Assembly (NCBI GenBank): GCA_945910005.1
Contig: OX246749.1
Span: 30,520,311 to 30,584,310 of the forward strand
Source of the DNA: Isoperla grammatica
Taxonomy: Eukaryota; Arthropoda; Insecta; Plecoptera; Perlodidae
Reading direction: 5' to 3'
Length of the DNA: 64,000 nucleotides
Shown: positions 59,978 through 64,000 of the stretch, in pieces
Layout of the letters: each line of letters begins with the position of its first letter
How positions within the stretch are numbered: position 1 is the stretch's first letter
Notes under the pieces: generated by a model
What the model saw: only the letters and a program-made list of their open reading frames with translations
What the model was told of the DNA's origin: nothing
Databases searched by the model: none
Translations under genes and position numbers: made by a program

Positions 59978-60628
59978 CCAGTCGGGGTTGGCTCTTTTAT
60001 TTCTGCTTTTATTCATTATATTATATACATATTATATAATATGTATGTTGAAAACCTGAAATTACAAAAAACAACACCGTCTGGTAACCAAACCCAGGTC
60101 TCCCACTTGCGGGGTGGGCCCCTTGACCCCCGGAACTGGCAATTTAATGTCGTAATCTTGTGCATTATAACATCTATGTGGCGGTGGACCAACTCTTTAA
60201 CTTTTCAATTACACTTGAGTTGACCAGCCACACATATACTGTCGCAACCTTAACGCCGGCTTGAGCGGGGAGTTTATTTAAAATGATATTTTTTCTAGAA
60301 AACATCTTGTGGGTGGATTTATGAAGACAACCAGAAATAATAAACCAACCCTGACTTGGAACCGCCACATAGACGTTATAATGCACTATATCCAGACATT
60401 GAATTGACAGCCCCGGTGGTCTAGGGGTCAATGCGCCCACCCGGCAAGTGGGAGACGTGGGTTTCATTCCCAGTCGGGGTTGGTTTTTTATTTGTGGTTT
60501 TCTTCATAAGTCCACCCACAAGAGGGTTTCTTGAAATTATATCCATTTAAATATATAGAAATCCATAAAACTAAAAAACCAACCCCGACTGGGAATCGAA
60601 CCCAGGTCTTCCACGTGCCAGGTGGAGC
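59978..60628. mobile_element. Cluster of tRNA-derived SINE copies in both orientations
   Basis: At least five related pieces: plus 59978-60010 (3' fragment), minus about 60060-60190, minus about 60300-60360 (3' fragment), plus 60361-60530 and minus 60574-60628. The plus copy has a tRNA-like cloverleaf at about 60410-60480: acceptor arms GCCCCGG/TCGGGGT, anticodon stem CCCAC/GTGGG with loop CCGGCAA, and a damaged box B GGTTTCATTCC. The minus copy at 60574-60628 keeps a perfect box B GGTTCGATTCC. Box A is TGGTCTAGGGG-like. The U33 and box B changes argue against a functional tRNA gene. Confidence 0.8.
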
Positions 60629-60664
60629 GAGAGAGAGAGAGTGTGAGAAAGATAGTGCGAGAGA

Positions 60665-60712
60665 TTGATTGATTGATTTCGGTCTTTATTATGGGCGGGA
60701 TTAAGGCCAGTG
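60665..60712 (-). mobile_element. 3' end fragment of a non-LTR element
   Basis: ATTGATTGATT then TCTTTATT...AAGGCCAGT matches the 3' end of the longer copy at 60908-61635. Only the terminal about 50 bp is present, so it is an extreme 5' truncation. Confidence 0.65.
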
Positions 60713-60717
60713 AGGTA

Positions 60718-61635
<918 letters not shown>

Positions 61636-62043
61636 AATAGTATTATTCTAGTCTTTATGTAATGCTAACTCTAATTAGTAACCTAATGTATACTATGCCA
61701 TTACTCAGGTGTATATGCAACTATGTAGTTATAATGCGAATATTTATGACTGGAATTATAAATTATAATATGTCAATGCTATTGCTAAGTACCTACTTGC
61801 GCGAATTCAGATATATTTAATATACAAATCTAAACAGTTTTAGATCATCTTTTGAAACTGATCATATTTTTAATTATATGTGAAAAGGAGACGGTTGTGG
61901 ATGCTACTTCTGAGCGTGGAGAGCGACGTTTTAGAATATGTTTGCAAAAGATATCTGTTCCATAGGCGGCTAGCTGTAATTGTGAATGATTTGTTGTTTT
62001 GGTATTTGAACAGCTGTATTTGATGTGTGTCTATTTGTGCGAT

Positions 62044-62078
<35 letters not shown>

Positions 62079-62197
62079 CCCGCTAAACTTGTAGAGAATC
62101 GGGATTTCACCTCTTCACCTGTTAGAGGACAAACATAAATGGGATCTGGAGAAGATTTATCTATGTATTACAATATAGCAGTATATTATATTTTTTC
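61636..62197. other. AT-rich intergenic DNA with (GA)n
   Basis: Nothing recognised except a GA run at about 62046-62074. Confidence 0.5.
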
Positions 62198-62203
62198 TTT
62201 ATT
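62198..62203 (-). terminator. Candidate poly(A) signal for the Ala-rich gene
   Basis: AATAAA on the minus strand, about 235 nt beyond the stop codon at 62436. Position and orientation fit, but AT-rich DNA makes chance matches likely. Confidence 0.35.
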
Positions 62204-62435
62204 TCAACGGTAAACATATGTTTGTCTATCATTATATATAAATGAGACAAGCAGATCTTGGATCTGAAGCATTTCTGCTCAAAACAAACACGCATAAAAT
62301 AAAAATATCAAATTATTTCAACTTTCTTAAATCTTAAAATTACTATTTAAATGTTTGAAGAACAAAGAATTGGTTTAACCAAATAAAGTATAAACACATT
62401 CACTGAATAAGACTTCTACCCTGCAGCTCGCACCC

Positions 62436-63295
62436 TTAGCCTTGCGCACTCTGCAGCTGCAGCAGACTTTCACTACGTCGAGCTCGCTCGAATTCTAGTT
62501 CCTCTTCGGCGTAGATGCGCCAGGCCTGATCGGCCTTAGCCCGGTCTCGAGCCCCCTCGACCCCTAATTGGGCCGCAGTTGCATCAGACGCCTCTTTCTG
62601 GGCTCGAGATGCCTCATATCTGGCGATTGACTGGGCCGCGTCCAGGGTACCCTTGGCTAAGGAAGCATTTGAAGCCGAATAAGCATTGGCCGCCCCTAGA
62701 GTGACCTTGGCCGCCTCTAGAGTGACCTTGGCCGTCTCGAGGGTGACCTTGGCTAAGGAAGCATTTGACGCCGCCTCAGCCTTGGCCGCCTCTAGGGTGA
62801 CCTTGGCTAAGGAAGCATTTGACGCCGCCTCAGCCTTGGCCGCCTCTAGGGTGACCTTGGCTGCCTCGAGGGTGACCTTGGCTGCCTCGAGCGTGACCTT
62901 GGCTAAGGAAGCATTTGACGCCGCCTCAGCCTTGGCCGCCTCTAGGGTGACCTTGGCTAAGGAAGCATTTGACGCTGCCTCAGCCTTGGCCGCCTCTAGA
63001 GTGACCTTGGCCGTCTCGAGGGTGACCTTGGCTGCCTCGAGGGTGACGTTCGCGTGTTCCTCTGCCAGCTCCGCAGTCCTAGCCGCAGCCCCGGCCTCTC
63101 GAACACGGAGCTCGTACACCTCGTCCCGGGGACAAGTGGCGTTGTGAAGCCCCTTGTACTCCTGGCAGACATGACCCAGCATGCTTGCAGCCGTGCAGGA
63201 GGGGTCTAGGGTGGTGGTAGGGTCACGTGTTGTAGTGAGGGTCGCTCCAGGTGTAGCGCTGCTGACTGCAAGCGGCGTAGTCACACTTACTGCTT
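62436..63295 (-). CDS. Terminal exon of an Ala-rich heptad-repeat, probably secreted protein
   Basis: A GC-rich open frame in AT-rich surroundings. On the minus strand TTTGGTTTCAG precedes 63295, a good acceptor, and the frame enters in phase 1 (codon completed by AA), so the start codon lies in an upstream exon. The first about 40 residues are Thr/Ser/Pro-rich (mucin-like). Then come C-T-A-A-S-M-L-G-H-V-C and N-A-T-C, three cysteines. The body is built of heptads A-K-V-T-L-E-A interspersed with A-E-A-A-S-N-A-S-L, giving a long Ala-rich coiled coil with N-V-T and N-A-S glycosylation sequons. A charged helix ends L-L-Q-L-Q-S-A-Q-G. Phase-1 entry, cysteines and sequons suggest an extracellular protein, which is inference. 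No family is recognised. The plus-strand frame here is a shadow. Confidence 0.7.
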
Positions 63296-64000
63296 CTGAA
63301 ACCAAAGCAAATGTTGTATGTATGATATTTTTGGGGAAATGTACAGCCTAACGTGGACAAATTATGCTACAACTTCAAACTACTACTGCTACTGATGTTG
63401 AAAGAGAGAAATCACACAATTCTTTTAACACTTAACAGTTGAGTTAATAGAAGTCTGATGTTTATTTGACCAGATGTTTCAGTGCAATTTAGTCTAGATT
63501 GTCATCATCATCATCATTAATCGTGGCAATTTTGGACTAAGTTCAGAAGATATAAACCTCTTTTCTACACAATGTAAAGCAATCACATTGATAACGACAA
63601 TGACTGCACTGTTATCGTTTACTCATACCCTCTACAGTATTGGTTGATAGAACATCAAGGTCGATCGATAGACTCGAAATGTTGGCATCGAGCTTAGACT
63701 AGCCAGGGAACCTGGGAACCCTGTACAGAAAATTATATGTGCGACGAACTCGACTTAGCATTCATCAATCAACACAAATAACAAAATAACTACTTCAGTG
63801 TCATAATTGGTTACATAACGTACGAATTATACATCTACGACGACTCTCATTGGGAGGAAAGTGTGAAGTGAGCAGATATTTTTTGTTCGACATAGTTTGA
63901 AGCTCTACCCTGTAGTTACGTACCTAAGACCCAAGCATACCAAACATGCCTGATTATAAATAATATAATATGAAATGTGTATAAATATGATATGATTGTC
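63296..64000 (-). other. Upstream intron of the Ala-rich gene; nothing else seen
   Basis: AT-rich DNA to the window edge with a short (CAT)n near 63505. No further exon could be identified. Confidence 0.4.

Noticed and set aside
60410..60480. Functional tRNA gene (loop would suggest anticodon GGC)
   Set aside because: Position 33 is not U, box B is mutated, and related copies in both orientations with shared flanks show it is a SINE.

Overview
The window looks like part of an animal (invertebrate) nuclear chromosome. The evidence is spliced genes with GT-AG introns, degenerate non-LTR and Ty3/gypsy retrotransposons, tRNA-derived SINEs, several MITE classes and very heavy minisatellite content. 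The retroelement families (jockey-like RNase H, RT C-termini of a type common in insects, a Ty3/gypsy pol) lean toward an arthropod, possibly an insect, but the species cannot be fixed from sequence alone. Nine independent tandem-repeat families cover roughly 55-60% of the 64 kb, so most open frames here are accidents of repeats without stop codons.

Layout: 1-2867, 111-bp satellite; 3243-6614, hairpin-rich 68-bp satellite; 7413-8388, 60-bp satellite in two blocks around a CpG island-like insert; 8389-9495, a decayed jockey-type non-LTR element; 9511-11985, 115-bp satellite that runs into the first exon of a gene. 11986-48205 (+) is a candidate five-exon gene for a 794-residue, GC-rich, acidic, Cys/Pro-rich protein of unknown function. 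All four introns are phase 0. Intron 2 is 33.2 kb and holds a 73/76-bp satellite (13550-23017), inverted LTR-like ends, a dead Ty3/gypsy element (about 25.99-29.87 kb, minus strand) split by a TTAA-flanked DNA element that encodes a P2X7-ballast-like zinc domain, a 15.6-kb 100/101-bp satellite (29884-45465) and a 101-bp array. From 48.4 to 61.6 kb the DNA is AT-rich with MITEs, SINEs, 5'-truncated non-LTR copies and two more arrays. At 62436-63295 (minus) is the last exon of an Ala-rich, heptad-repeat, probably extracellular protein.

The most interesting theme is that satellites flank or arise from exon edges of the same gene. The 115-bp unit carries the gene's start codon and first 12 codons plus CCAAT and YY1-like motifs. 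The 73-bp unit carries the last about 24 nt of exon 2 plus its 5' splice site, repeated about 129 times, and most units contain a perfect cAMP-response element. The 100-bp satellite has a single-copy homologue at 26.03-26.14 kb with matching flanks, so its likely progenitor can be seen, and it contains a 4,435-bp apparently identical tandem duplication that is either very recent or an assembly artefact.
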